In this document: piece by piece, positions 1 to 6,187 of the stretch
How the letters are laid out: every line of letters begins with the position of its first letter
How positions within the stretch are numbered: the first letter of the stretch is position 1
Origin: JBNJEL01 sp051745835
GTDB lineage: Bacteria > Bacillota > Halanaerobiia > Halobacteroidales > Acetohalobiaceae
NCBI GenBank assembly: GCA_051745835.1
Contig: JBNJEL010000034.1
Location: 1-18,258 of the forward strand
DNA length: 18,258 bases
Direction of reading: 5' to 3'
Made by a program: the position numbers and the translations under genes
Notes under the pieces: generated by a model
The model's database searches: none
Seen by the model: only the letters and a program-made list of their open reading frames with translations
What the model was told of the DNA's origin: nothing

Positions 1-1178
1 TGTACATCAATATAAGCTCCTGCTTCTACTAATTGCTCTACAACTTTGAGATTACCTTGATAAGCAGCTTTAAGCAGAGGAGTCCAGCCTTGATCATTCC
101 GTGTATCTACATTTGCTCCCGCTGCTAATAATAACTTAAGTGTCTGTAACTGATTATTAGCTGCTGCCATCAACAGTGGTGTCCGACCCTGCTGATCTTT
201 AAGATCCAACTTAGCACCAGCAGCAATTAATCGCTCTACTAACTGTTTATAATCTCTACTAGCAGCCAACAATAATGGAGTTCTCCCCTGTTGATCACGC
301 AGATTCAATTTAGCTCCCTGCTCAATTAAATCCCTTACTAATTTATTATTCTGTTCTTTGACAGCCTGAATTAGAGGAGTAACATAACTATTATCTTGGG
401 GATTAAGTTCTGATCCTGAGTCAATTAAATACTCTATTACTGATGAATTATCGGCAGCAATTGCTTGTACTAAAGCTGTTCTACCTTGAGCATCCTTCTG
501 ATTAAGAAAAGCCCCTCTTTCTACCAATAACTTTACTGCTTCCAAATCACCTTTACTAGCTGCTATCATCAAAGCAGTCTCCCCAGAATCACTCTGCGCA
601 TTAATACTTTCTAAATCCATCCTCTGATTATTAATTAGATACTCCACTACCCTCAACTTTTCACTTTTAACCGCCATCATTAACGGAGTTATACCCTGAT
701 TAGTGGTAATGTTAAGTTTAGCTCCTAGCCCTACTAATAATTGTAATGTCTCTACATCTCCCTGTTGAACCGCATAATAAATAGCAGTCCAACCATCATC
801 ATCCTTCTGATTTATCTTAGCTCCATTATCAACTAAGTACTTAATTAACGCTTGATTCCCGTCATAAGCCGCTTCCATTAAAGGAGTAACCCCTTGTTGG
901 TCTTTTACATTGACCTCTGCCCCTGCTTTAACAAATAATTTCACTAATGGTAGATATCCTCGAGCAGCAGCTAACTTAAGCGGTGTACTACCTTTTTCAT
1001 TCCTTACTGTCAAATCTAACTTATCATTATCGATCATTTCGTCTATAGTTTCTTCTTTATTCTCAGCAATCAATTGAAAGATCTGCTGTTGTTGACTTTG
1101 GTCGGCATCAACAAAGCCACTACTAAATATCAGAATTATTACTAATATTACTACACTATATTTAACTTGATTCATCAT
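1..1178 (-). CDS. secreted ankyrin-repeat protein, C-terminally truncated by window edge
   Basis: The frame is open from the ATG at 1178 to the window edge, about 392 codons, with no stop seen. AAAGGAG lies 6 nt before the first ATG; a second ATG follows directly. The N terminus (MMNQVKYSVVILVIILIFSS then GFVDA) looks like a signal peptide or N-terminal anchor. After a short helical segment there are at least ten consecutive ~33-residue ankyrin units with the usual G-x-TPL-x-AA...LL-x-x-GA-x-x-N/D pattern; adjacent units near the left edge share GRTPLL and KDQQ, suggesting recent internal duplication. The fourth unit carries a small insertion. Ankyrin repeats are protein-binding scaffolds; the partner is unknown. 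No enzymatic domain is visible in the part present. It is divergent from the exported nuclease at 1351, so both products probably act outside the membrane. Confidence 0.85.
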   Translation of the reverse strand, partial: MMNQVKYSVVILVIILIFSSGFVDADQSQQQQIFQLIAENKEETIDEMIDNDKLDLTVRNEKGSTPLKLAAARGYLPLVKLFVKAGAEVNVKDQQGVTPLMEAAYDGNQALIKYLVDNGAKINQKDDDGWTAIYYAVQQGDVETLQLLVGLGAKLNITTNQGITPLMMAVKSEKLRVVEYLINNQRMDLESINAQSDSGETALMIAASKGDLEAVKLLVERGAFLNQKDAQGRTALVQAIAADNSSVIEYLIDSGSELNPQDNSYVTPLIQAVKEQNNKLVRDLIEQGAKLNLRDQQGRTPLLLAASRDYKQLVERLIAAGAKLDLKDQQGRTPLLMAAANNQLQTLKLLLAAGANVDTRNDQGWTPLLKAAYQGNLKVVEQLVEAGAYIDV

Positions 1179-1279
1179 CTTCAACTCCTTTCCTATCGTT
1201 CAATAATCTTTTCGCTTATCTTAATTATTATAGATTAATAGGACAAACACCTGTCTAACTTCTAAACTAAGCGAATTAA

Positions 1280-1308
1280 TTGATTCGCAGTAACTGATAT
1301 AATATAAT
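1280..1308 (+). promoter_or_regulatory. sigma-A promoter for the nuclease gene
   Basis: TTGATT (1280-1285), 17-nt spacer, TATAAT (1303-1308), 43 nt before the nuclease ATG. A second overlapping TATAAT starts at 1298. A 6-bp inverted repeat GCGAAT/ATTCGC (1271-1276, 1283-1288) straddles the -35 box and could be an operator. Confidence 0.65.
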
Positions 1309-1350
1309 AGATTTAATCATCTAGCCAACTTAAATAAGGAGGACGAATTT

Positions 1351-2166
1351 ATGAATAAAAAGTATTTCTTATTAATGCTTAGTCTACTCTTAATTCTTAA
1401 TCTATCAAATATATCAACTGCTAACACCACAGATTCCAACGCAAAACTTAATCAATCTCAGCTAAACGAATTACAAAAAGTTTACATCAATCGAGTAATT
1501 GATGGAGATACAGTCGAGACTAAAAGTGGACAGAAGATTAGATTAATTGGCGTTGACACTCCAGAACTAGATAGCATTAGAGAAACTGTACAGCACCAAG
1601 CAAAAAAAGCTTATCACTACACCAAAAAAGAGTTAACTAACCAAACAGCTTATCTTGAATTTGATGTGGAAAGATTAGACCAGTACAAGCGCACTCTAGC
1701 TTACCTTTACTTACCTGATGGTCAGTTATTTAATAATCAGTTAGTCAAAGCTGGTTATGCTTATCTACTAACAATACCGCCTAATCTGAAATATGTAGAT
1801 CTATTTAAGCAATCACTAAATAAAGCCCGCCGCCAAAAACGCGGTCTATGGCAGAAAAACACCTCCAAGCAACTCCCAATTATCTCCTGGTCAGAAGCTC
1901 AAGAATATCTAGATCAACCAGTAGTTGTTAAAGGTAAGATTGATAATACTCACAATTCAGGTGATGCTATCTTTCTTAACTTTAGTTCTAACTATCAAGA
2001 TACTCTAACTGCTGTTATTTTCAGTAGATATCAAGCTAACTTTCCTGCTCAGCCTGCTGATTACTATTTAAATAAACAGGTTAAAATCAGAGGCAAAATT
2101 ACAGAATATCAGAACGCACCACAGATAATTCTTAAAAGTCAAAAACAGATCACAACTACTAATTAA
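1351..2166 (+). CDS. exported thermonuclease (SNase family) with C-terminal OB-like domain
   Basis: This is a Staphylococcal-nuclease-type Ca2+-dependent phosphodiesterase predicted to be exported. Residues 1-24 form a signal peptide with a likely cut after STA. The SNase domain spans about 43-170. The catalytic set is complete: D51 and D53 in VIDGDTV, R64, D69 and E72 in GVDTPE, and R114 in QYKRTLAYLY, matching D19/D21/R35/D40/E43/R87 of the S. aureus enzyme. Residues ~176-265 form a second beta-rich segment (VVVKGKID, VKIRGKITEYQNAPQIIL) that resembles an OB-type nucleic-acid-binding fold, as seen in some longer bacterial SNase proteins. AAGGAGG sits 8 nt before the ATG. The gene is monocistronic: own promoter upstream and a terminator 26 nt after the stop. 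Scavenging of external DNA or RNA is inferred. Confidence 0.92.
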   Translation: MNKKYFLLMLSLLLILNLSNISTANTTDSNAKLNQSQLNELQKVYINRVIDGDTVETKSGQKIRLIGVDTPELDSIRETVQHQAKKAYHYTKKELTNQTAYLEFDVERLDQYKRTLAYLYLPDGQLFNNQLVKAGYAYLLTIPPNLKYVDLFKQSLNKARRQKRGLWQKNTSKQLPIISWSEAQEYLDQPVVVKGKIDNTHNSGDAIFLNFSSNYQDTLTAVIFSRYQANFPAQPADYYLNKQVKIRGKITEYQNAPQIILKSQKQITTTN

Positions 2167-2191
2167 ACCTTATATTACAAATTATTATCAT

Positions 2192-2220
2192 AGTTAGGAG
2201 TTAACGCTCCTAACTTTTTT
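2192..2220 (+). terminator. rho-independent terminator of the nuclease gene
   Basis: Nine-bp stem AGTTAGGAG/CTCCTAACT with a 6-nt loop (TTAACG), followed by a run of T. Confidence 0.9.
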
Positions 2221-2245
2221 ATTTTCTGTTAGTAATTATTCTCAC

Positions 2246-2273
2246 ACATCTTTAACTTACAGTACATATGATA
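2246..2273 (+). promoter_or_regulatory. putative sporulation-type (sigma-K/E-like) promoter, copy 1
   Basis: AC (2246-2247), 17 nt, CATATGATA (2265-2273), followed by TT-nnn-AATTAA. B. subtilis sigma-K promoters read roughly AC-N16-CATAnnnTA. The same arrangement recurs at 2481-2508. No sigma-A hexamer pair is evident. It lies 35 nt before the first tiny ORF. Confidence 0.4.
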
Positions 2274-2307
2274 TTACAAATTAATAGAAAAAGGAGGAGA
2301 AATTAAA

Positions 2308-2406
2308 ATGGCTGAGTTAGATCATCGTAGACGCGGTAATGATTGGTTTTGGTTACTTGCCATTCTCTTAGCTTTCTTATTCATCTTTGATAACGATTGT
2401 TGTTAA
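2308..2406 (+). CDS. tiny hydrophobic protein 1 (32 aa)
   Basis: A 32-codon ORF with AAGGAGGAG ending 7 nt before its ATG. The sequence is a charged N terminus (MAELDHRRRGND), one hydrophobic stretch (WFWLLAILLAFLFIF) long enough for a single membrane segment, and a DNDCC tail. I do not recognise a named family. Length, single hydrophobic core and Cys-rich ends resemble the short hydrophobic YjcZ-like sporulation peptides of Firmicutes, but this is only a resemblance. It is the first of three similar tiny ORFs in a row, followed by a 15-bp inverted repeat. Confidence 0.65.
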   Translation: MAELDHRRRGNDWFWLLAILLAFLFIFDNDCC

Positions 2407-2423
2407 AGAGTAACTAATTAACT

Positions 2424-2473
2424 GTTCCCAACAAAAAATATAAGGTGACATACTCCTGTTTTTTGTTGGGAAC
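2424..2473. repeat. 15-bp perfect inverted repeat with 20-nt loop
   Basis: Arms GTTCCCAACAAAAAA (2424-2438) and TTTTTTGTTGGGAAC (2459-2473) pair perfectly. There is no U-tract after the stem, so it is not a classical terminator. The loop contains ACTCCTG, which could pair with a Shine-Dalgarno sequence such as the AAGGAGG of the next ORF. It may be an mRNA-stabilising 3' hairpin of the first tiny ORF, a regulatory hairpin, or a small mobile palindrome. Confidence 0.8.
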
Positions 2474-2480
2474 TAATTGC

Positions 2481-2508
2481 ACAATCATAACCAACTAGAC
2501 ATATTATA
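2481..2508 (+). promoter_or_regulatory. putative sporulation-type (sigma-K/E-like) promoter, copy 2
   Basis: AC (2481-2482), 17 nt, CATATTATA (2500-2508), then TT-nnn-AATTAA. It matches the element at 2246-2273 in spacing and in the block ACATATnATATTnnnAATTAA, and lies 55 nt before the second tiny ORF. Confidence 0.4.
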
Positions 2509-2563
2509 TTGTGAATTAAAGTCAGAAGTTCAGAAAATAAAAAAACTGAAAGGAGGTTTTCAA

Positions 2564-2668
2564 ATGGCTCGCGGATTTTTCAATAATGTTGGAGCAATAG
2601 AGATTATTATCGTTATCTTAATCTTACAAGAAGTGGGTGAGGATGTATTCTGTCGCTATTATGACTAA
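2564..2668 (+). CDS. tiny hydrophobic protein 2 (34 aa)
   Basis: The start is the ATG at 2564, with AAAGGAGG ending 7 nt before it; an upstream in-frame ATG at 2477 has no ribosome site, overlaps the palindrome end and would put the promoter-like element inside the gene. The protein is MARGFFNNVGAIE, then a hydrophobic IIIVILIL segment, then a polar tail with one Cys (EVGEDVFCRYYD). The family is unknown. It is probably co-transcribed with the third tiny ORF 49 nt downstream. Confidence 0.65.
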   Translation: MARGFFNNVGAIEIIIVILILQEVGEDVFCRYYD

Positions 2669-2717
2669 ATTGATAATCAGTCGGTAGATCAAACTCAATT
2701 AGAAGGGAGGGCTTATA

Positions 2718-2822
2718 ATGGGGTGCAACTACGACTATGATGATTCTTTCTGCAACTCCTTTATCGAATTAATTGCGGTTGTCTTCTTATTAAACTGCTT
2801 ATGCAATGGATTCTTTGATTAA
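2718..2822 (+). CDS. tiny Cys-rich hydrophobic protein 3 (34 aa)
   Basis: AGAAGGGAGG precedes the ATG by about 7 nt. The sequence begins MGCNYDYDDSFCNSF, has a hydrophobic IELIAVVFLL core and ends NCLCNGFFD, giving four Cys in 34 residues. The family is unknown. Aromatic, Asp and Cys-rich ends flanking a hydrophobic core are typical of small spore-associated or membrane peptides, so a spore coat or cortex role is possible but unproven. A terminator follows 17 nt after the stop. Confidence 0.65.
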   Translation: MGCNYDYDDSFCNSFIELIAVVFLLNCLCNGFFD

Positions 2823-2838
2823 GCAGATAAACATTTTT

Positions 2839-2870
2839 AAATAGCTAGGGATTAATCCCTAGCTATTTTT
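2839..2870. terminator. hairpin terminator between tiny ORFs and acr3, possibly bidirectional
   Basis: Twelve-bp stem AAATAGCTAGGG/CCCTAGCTATTT with loop ATTAAT. On the plus strand it runs into TTTTTAATTTTA. On the minus strand the T tract is shorter, so it serves acr3 less clearly. Confidence 0.85.
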
Positions 2871-2880
2871 AATTTTAGAG

Positions 2881-3948
2881 CTATTCTTTAACAAACCAAT
2901 GTTTAGTTCGATTAGCAATCGCTACTAAAGCCAACATAACAGGTACTTCCACTAAAACCCCTACCACTGTAGCTAAAGCTGCTCCAGATCGAAGACCGAA
3001 AATAGAGATTGCTGTTGCTACCGCTAACTCAAAGAAGTTACTAGCTCCAATCATACTTGCAGGTGCAGCTACAGCATGTTCTAAATTTAATAACTTAGCT
3101 CCACCATAGCCTAGAATAAAGATAAAGAAGGTCTGAATCGTAAGTGGAATAGCAATTAATAGAATATCAAGTGGATTATTTAAGATAATATCTCCTTGGA
3201 AAGAGAAAAGAATAATCAAAGTTAATAGTAAACCGATGATTGTAAAGTTATCCAATTTCTCTAAATAAACATTTTCCAGCCACTCAATCCCCTTATTTTT
3301 GATTATATATTTTCGTGATAGATAACCAGCTATTAAAGGAACAATAATATATAATACTACAGATAACAGTACTGTATCATAGGGCACATTAAAATCAGTT
3401 ACTCCTAATAAAAGCATTACAATTGGAGCATAAGCAAAAACTAAGATCAAATCATTAACAGCCACCTGAACTAACGTATAATTAGCATCTCCATCAGTTA
3501 GATAACTCCAAACAAAGACCATTGCTGTACAAGGAGCTGCTCCTAATAAGATCATTCCTGCTACATACTGATCAGACAACCCAGCACTAATCAAAGGACT
3601 AAAGATATTCTTTAGAAATAACCAACCAAAGAAAGCCATTGTAAACGGTTTAATTAACCAATTTACTGTTAAAGTTAATCCCAAGTCTTTTGGTCGCTTC
3701 CCTGCCTCCAAAATACTACTAAAGTCAATCTGTACCATCATTGGATAGATCATAAACCAGATTAAAATTGCTACTGGTATTGAAACTTGAGCGTATTCAA
3801 ATTGGCTTAATGTCTCCGGAACAGCCGGTAAAAAGCGCCCTACTCCAATACCAATTACAATACAAAGCGCTACCCAAATTGTTAAGTATCTCTCAAAGAA
3901 CCCTAAACCTCCTGATTCCTCTTTAACTTCCTTTTCTTCTTGACTCAT
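2881..3948 (-). CDS. acr3: Acr3-family arsenite efflux permease
   Basis: An inner-membrane carrier that expels As(III), energised by the proton motive force. About ten hydrophobic segments span the protein. Two family-defining residues are present (numbered from the first ATG): the Cys of GAAPCTAMVFVWS (C142) and the Glu of VVGVLVEVPVM (E336). Three ATG codons are stacked at 3954, 3951 and 3948. GGAGG is only 1 nt from the first and 7 nt from the third, so 3948 is preferred. It is the last gene of the ars operon, 21 nt behind the Cys-Cys protein gene. It ends in TAG backed up by TAA two codons later. The 18-base leader including the three ATGs is identical to the leader of the arsD remnant at 4985-5002. 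Confidence 0.93.
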   Translation of the reverse strand: MSQEEKEVKEESGGLGFFERYLTIWVALCIVIGIGVGRFLPAVPETLSQFEYAQVSIPVAILIWFMIYPMMVQIDFSSILEAGKRPKDLGLTLTVNWLIKPFTMAFFGWLFLKNIFSPLISAGLSDQYVAGMILLGAAPCTAMVFVWSYLTDGDANYTLVQVAVNDLILVFAYAPIVMLLLGVTDFNVPYDTVLLSVVLYIIVPLIAGYLSRKYIIKNKGIEWLENVYLEKLDNFTIIGLLLTLIILFSFQGDIILNNPLDILLIAIPLTIQTFFIFILGYGGAKLLNLEHAVAAPASMIGASNFFELAVATAISIFGLRSGAALATVVGVLVEVPVMLALVAIANRTKHWFVKE

Positions 3949-3975
3949 CATCATCCCTCCTATTAATAATTAATA

Positions 3976-4290
3976 TTAGTTAATAGCTTCTACTGTAAAC
4001 CTAGTAAATCCTAAAAATCTTTTTACCCCTAACTTCAAACCATTGTATCCCTCTAAAATATGCTGATGTAGATAAATTGTAATCTGTGCTCTATTAAACT
4101 GCTGATAATCTTTGATATCTTCCTCAGATGGCTTAGTTTGAATCACTTGGGGAGGAGTTTTCGCTTTTGAAGTTGACCGCGAAGCTAACTTACCTCCACA
4201 ACAACTATTAATCTTCTGTCTTCTGACAATTAAATTCAATTCCTTATCTGCAGCATACTCTTTTAATTCAGAATCAATAATAATTTTCAC
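3976..4290 (-). CDS. small Cys-Cys protein of the arsenic operon (CC/Se-motif-like)
   Basis: A 104-residue protein with a GTG start at 4290 and AAAGGA about 10 nt upstream. A single Cys-Cys pair lies in INSCCGGKL near residues 30-31. An N-terminal MKIIIDSELKEYAADKELNL segment and a C-terminal ITIYLHQHILEG...FTRFTVEAI stretch look like strand/helix units of a small alpha-beta fold; a Ser/Thr/Pro/Lys-rich linker joins them. The pattern resembles a family of small redox or metal-binding proteins with a Cys-Cys or Cys-Sec motif; I assign it from memory and with moderate confidence. No TGA is involved, so this copy is not a selenoprotein. Its place between arsA remnants and acr3 suggests thiol chemistry on arsenite or oxyanions, which is inference. 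Confidence 0.6.
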   Translation of the reverse strand: MKIIIDSELKEYAADKELNLIVRRQKINSCCGGKLASRSTSKAKTPPQVIQTKPSEEDIKDYQQFNRAQITIYLHQHILEGYNGLKLGVKRFLGFTRFTVEAIN

Positions 4291-4322
4291 TGATAATCAA
4301 TCCTTTTATAGACTAAATTGAT

Positions 4323-4952
4323 TTATTCTTCGTATAACTTTTCTCCAGCTGTAATTAATGTATCTAAACCTTTAATCTCTTCTGCCAATAGAGGCATCTT
4401 AATAATTGGAGCTTCAAACTTATCTGCCATCACTTCTAGCTGTTCATCTTGCTTAGCGCTTCGTTTTTCAAAATAGGGTGTCGTACAGTATTCTTTAGGT
4501 AGAATCTGATTAGCAATCACTAATTGTGTCTCAACATCGACTGTCTTTAACTCCTCTACTACTCGATGAGCTTCCAAAATTGGTGTAGTCTCCGGATAAA
4601 CTACAAAGCTAAAAGTAGTCTGTTGAGGATCTTGTAACTTACTGATAACCTTTTGAAATCTCTGTTGTGATTCTAAATCAGCTTGCGTATTAGTATCAAT
4701 CGAAGCTTTAAACTCTAACTGCTGCTCCCGATTCATCGGTAACTCTAACAGACGCAGTGTATGTCCTGTTGGAGCTGTATCGAATACAATTACTTCATAC
4801 TCATCAGCTTCTGTATAATCAATAAATTTATTAAATGATGCCATCTCTTCTGTACATGGAGAATCAAGTTCTTCTTTAAGCCCCAGTAACATCTTTTCTG
4901 AATAATCTTTCTTCTTAGCATCAGCCAAGACACTCTCCCTATTGAACAACAC
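4323..4952 (-). pseudogene. arsA: arsA remnant: C-terminal part of arsenite-pump ATPase without P-loop
   Basis: The reading frame of 209 codons matches the second part of an ArsA ATPase. It retains the DTAPTGHTLRLLELP signature (residues 58-72), the arsenite-ligand-type Cys in SPCTEEM (C33) and CTTPYFEKR (C156), and the family C-terminal PLLAEEIKGLD. The whole N-terminal part with the GKGGVGKT-type Walker A loop is missing, so it cannot bind ATP as normal ArsA does. The upstream bases are the first codons of an arsD-like gene in another frame, implying a deletion that fused arsD to arsA out of frame. The ATG at 4952 has no ribosome site. A translated, non-ATPase arsenite-binding fragment is possible but less likely than a decaying gene. 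Confidence 0.8.
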
Positions 4953-4990
4953 ATTGGCGGTTCATAGACTTCTACTTTAATTTCACTCAT
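4943..4990 (-). pseudogene. arsD: arsD remnant: first ~16 codons of arsenic metallochaperone
   Basis: From the third of three stacked ATGs (4996, 4993, 4990), behind GGAGGG, the frame reads MSEIKVEVYEPPMCCS. This is the start of ArsD, whose N terminus has a beta strand followed by the Cys-Cys arsenite site. After CCS the sequence switches to arsA in a different frame, and the ArsD frame continues as nonsense to a stop at 4790. The rest of ArsD is gone. In ars operons ArsD passes As(III) to ArsA, so both partners were lost in the same event. Confidence 0.7.
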
Positions 4991-5011
4991 CATCATCCCT
5001 CCCCTAATTAT

Positions 5012-5725
5012 TTAGCTAACGCCAGTCTCTAAAACAGTGATTAATTCATCTGCTAATTCTGTCTCTTTAATTTCTGCAGTCACCTTCGCTACTGGATAGG
5101 CTACTTCTATAAACTCAGTAGTAACCTGACCATTCTTTACCTCTACAATAGTATATACTGCATTGGAATTACCATGTTTAGGCTTACCTACACTACCGCT
5201 ATTAATAACATGTTTACCATTAATTACGCGATGGTAAGGTAGATGAGTATGACCACAGATTAAGATATCCTGCTCTAACTCTACTGTTACCTCTTGTAGT
5301 TCTGGACTATCAGCATATAGATACTCATTTAACTGGCGCGGACTACCGTGAACTAATAAGAGACTATACTCCCCTAAATCCAACTCTAACTTGTGAGGTA
5401 AGGAACACAGAAACTCCTTATTCTTCTCAGTTATCTCATCAGCAGTAAATTGAAGTGAAGATAGACCTATCTTTCTCTCACGATCTGTACTATAATCACA
5501 ACCACAAGCCATCCGACTATTACCGATAGCATCATCATAATTACCCTGGACCGTCTCAATCCCTTCACTCTGTATTCTCTCTATTACTTGATTAGGAAAT
5601 GGATTATACCCAACTAAATCCCCAGCACAGACTATCTGGTCTACATTCCTTTTCTGAATATCTTCCAATATCTTATCCAGAGCATAGATATTACTATGAA
5701 TATCAGAAATTATAGCTAAACGCAT
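5012..5725 (-). CDS. calcineurin-like metallophosphoesterase in the ars operon
   Basis: A binuclear-metal phosphoesterase of the YfcE/MJ0936-like group, 237 residues. Metal motifs appear in order: SDIHSN (D-x-H) at the N terminus, CAGDLVGYNP (GD), QGNYDD (GN), LLVHGSP (H) and ICGHTHLP (GHTH). The start is the ATG at 5725, because AGGAGGG lies 6 nt upstream; an earlier in-frame start would overlap the end of arsR. The gene begins 11 nt after the arsR stop and shares its transcript. Substrate is unknown; family members act on nucleotides, phosphodiesters or phosphoproteins. Its place directly behind arsR argues that it is made when arsenic is present, but a direct role in arsenic chemistry is not established. 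An insertion with CGC (in NSRMACGCDYS) follows GNYDD. Confidence 0.88.
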   Translation of the reverse strand: MRLAIISDIHSNIYALDKILEDIQKRNVDQIVCAGDLVGYNPFPNQVIERIQSEGIETVQGNYDDAIGNSRMACGCDYSTDRERKIGLSSLQFTADEITEKNKEFLCSLPHKLELDLGEYSLLLVHGSPRQLNEYLYADSPELQEVTVELEQDILICGHTHLPYHRVINGKHVINSGSVGKPKHGNSNAVYTIVEVKNGQVTTEFIEVAYPVAKVTAEIKETELADELITVLETGVS

Positions 5726-5736
5726 CTTTAACCCTC

Positions 5737-6054
5737 CTATTGACAATCACTCTTCTTAAAATCAGTTTCTGAACCATCACTACTAATTATAGATTGTAGT
5801 TCTTCTGTTACTTTAGCTAACTCTTCGTGATTCAAACTATAATAGACCCACCTTCCTCTCTTAGCAGCAGTAATCAACCCTGCCTCCTTAAGTAACTTTA
5901 AATGATGTGACATATTAGGTTGGCTTAAAGCTAACTGCTCAGTCAAATCACAGACACATAATTCATCCACTCCAGCTAATAAATTAATAATCCGTAACCT
6001 CTTTTCATCAGCCAAAGACTTTAATAAACCTGCTGTAGTTGCAAATTTCCCCAC
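5737..6054 (-). CDS. arsR: ArsR-type arsenite-responsive repressor
   Basis: A 105-residue winged-helix dimeric repressor. The ELCVCDL motif (C33, C35) at the start of the DNA-binding region is the As(III)/Sb(III)-binding signature of classical ArsR proteins. The recognition helix follows in LSQPNMSHHLKLLKEAGL, and the wing in RGRWVYYSLN. It is the first gene of the operon and its promoter carries an inverted repeat suited to autorepression. The stop is TAG, followed by TAA three codons later. Release from DNA on arsenite binding to the Cys pair is the known family mechanism. Confidence 0.93.
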   Translation of the reverse strand: MGKFATTAGLLKSLADEKRLRIINLLAGVDELCVCDLTEQLALSQPNMSHHLKLLKEAGLITAAKRGRWVYYSLNHEELAKVTEELQSIISSDGSETDFKKSDCQ

Positions 6055-6078
6055 AATTAATCCCCTCGCTTTTAATAT

Positions 6079-6108
6079 TATATAAACATATTTAAATCTA
6101 TTTATATA
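6079..6108 (-). promoter_or_regulatory. putative ArsR operator
   Basis: Inverted repeat TATATAAA (6079-6086) and TTTATATA (6101-6108) with 14 nt between the arms. It overlaps the end of the -10 box and the expected transcription start of arsR. Position and AT-rich symmetry fit a repressor site. Confidence 0.55.
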
Positions 6109-6134
6109 ATAGCAAATCTTTTCACTAATTGCAA
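6106..6134 (-). promoter_or_regulatory. sigma-A promoter of the ars operon
   Basis: On the minus strand TTGCAA (6134-6129), 17-nt spacer, TATTAT (6111-6106). It lies immediately after the ferritin terminator and 52 nt before the arsR start. Confidence 0.6.
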
Positions 6135-6135
6135 G

Positions 6136-6172
6136 ATAAAAAAAGGATCCTGGAACTTAATCCAGGATCCTT
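6136..6172 (-). terminator. rho-independent terminator of the ferritin gene
   Basis: Twelve-bp stem AAGGATCCTGGA/TCCAGGATCCTT with a 6-nt loop, followed on the minus strand by seven T. Confidence 0.92.
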
Positions 6173-6187
6173 ACTTATAACATTAAA

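Noticed and set aside
2477..2668. 63-codon version of tiny ORF 2 with an earlier ATG
   Set aside because: The upstream ATG has no ribosome site and lies next to the palindrome, while the ATG at 2564 has AAAGGAGG at ideal spacing.
3976..4290. Selenocysteine in the small Cys-Cys protein
   Set aside because: Both positions are Cys codons and no in-frame TGA exists in the gene.
4790..4996. 68-codon minus-strand ORF as an independent protein
   Set aside because: Only its first ~18 codons look like a real protein (ArsD start). The rest is the arsA sequence read in the wrong frame.
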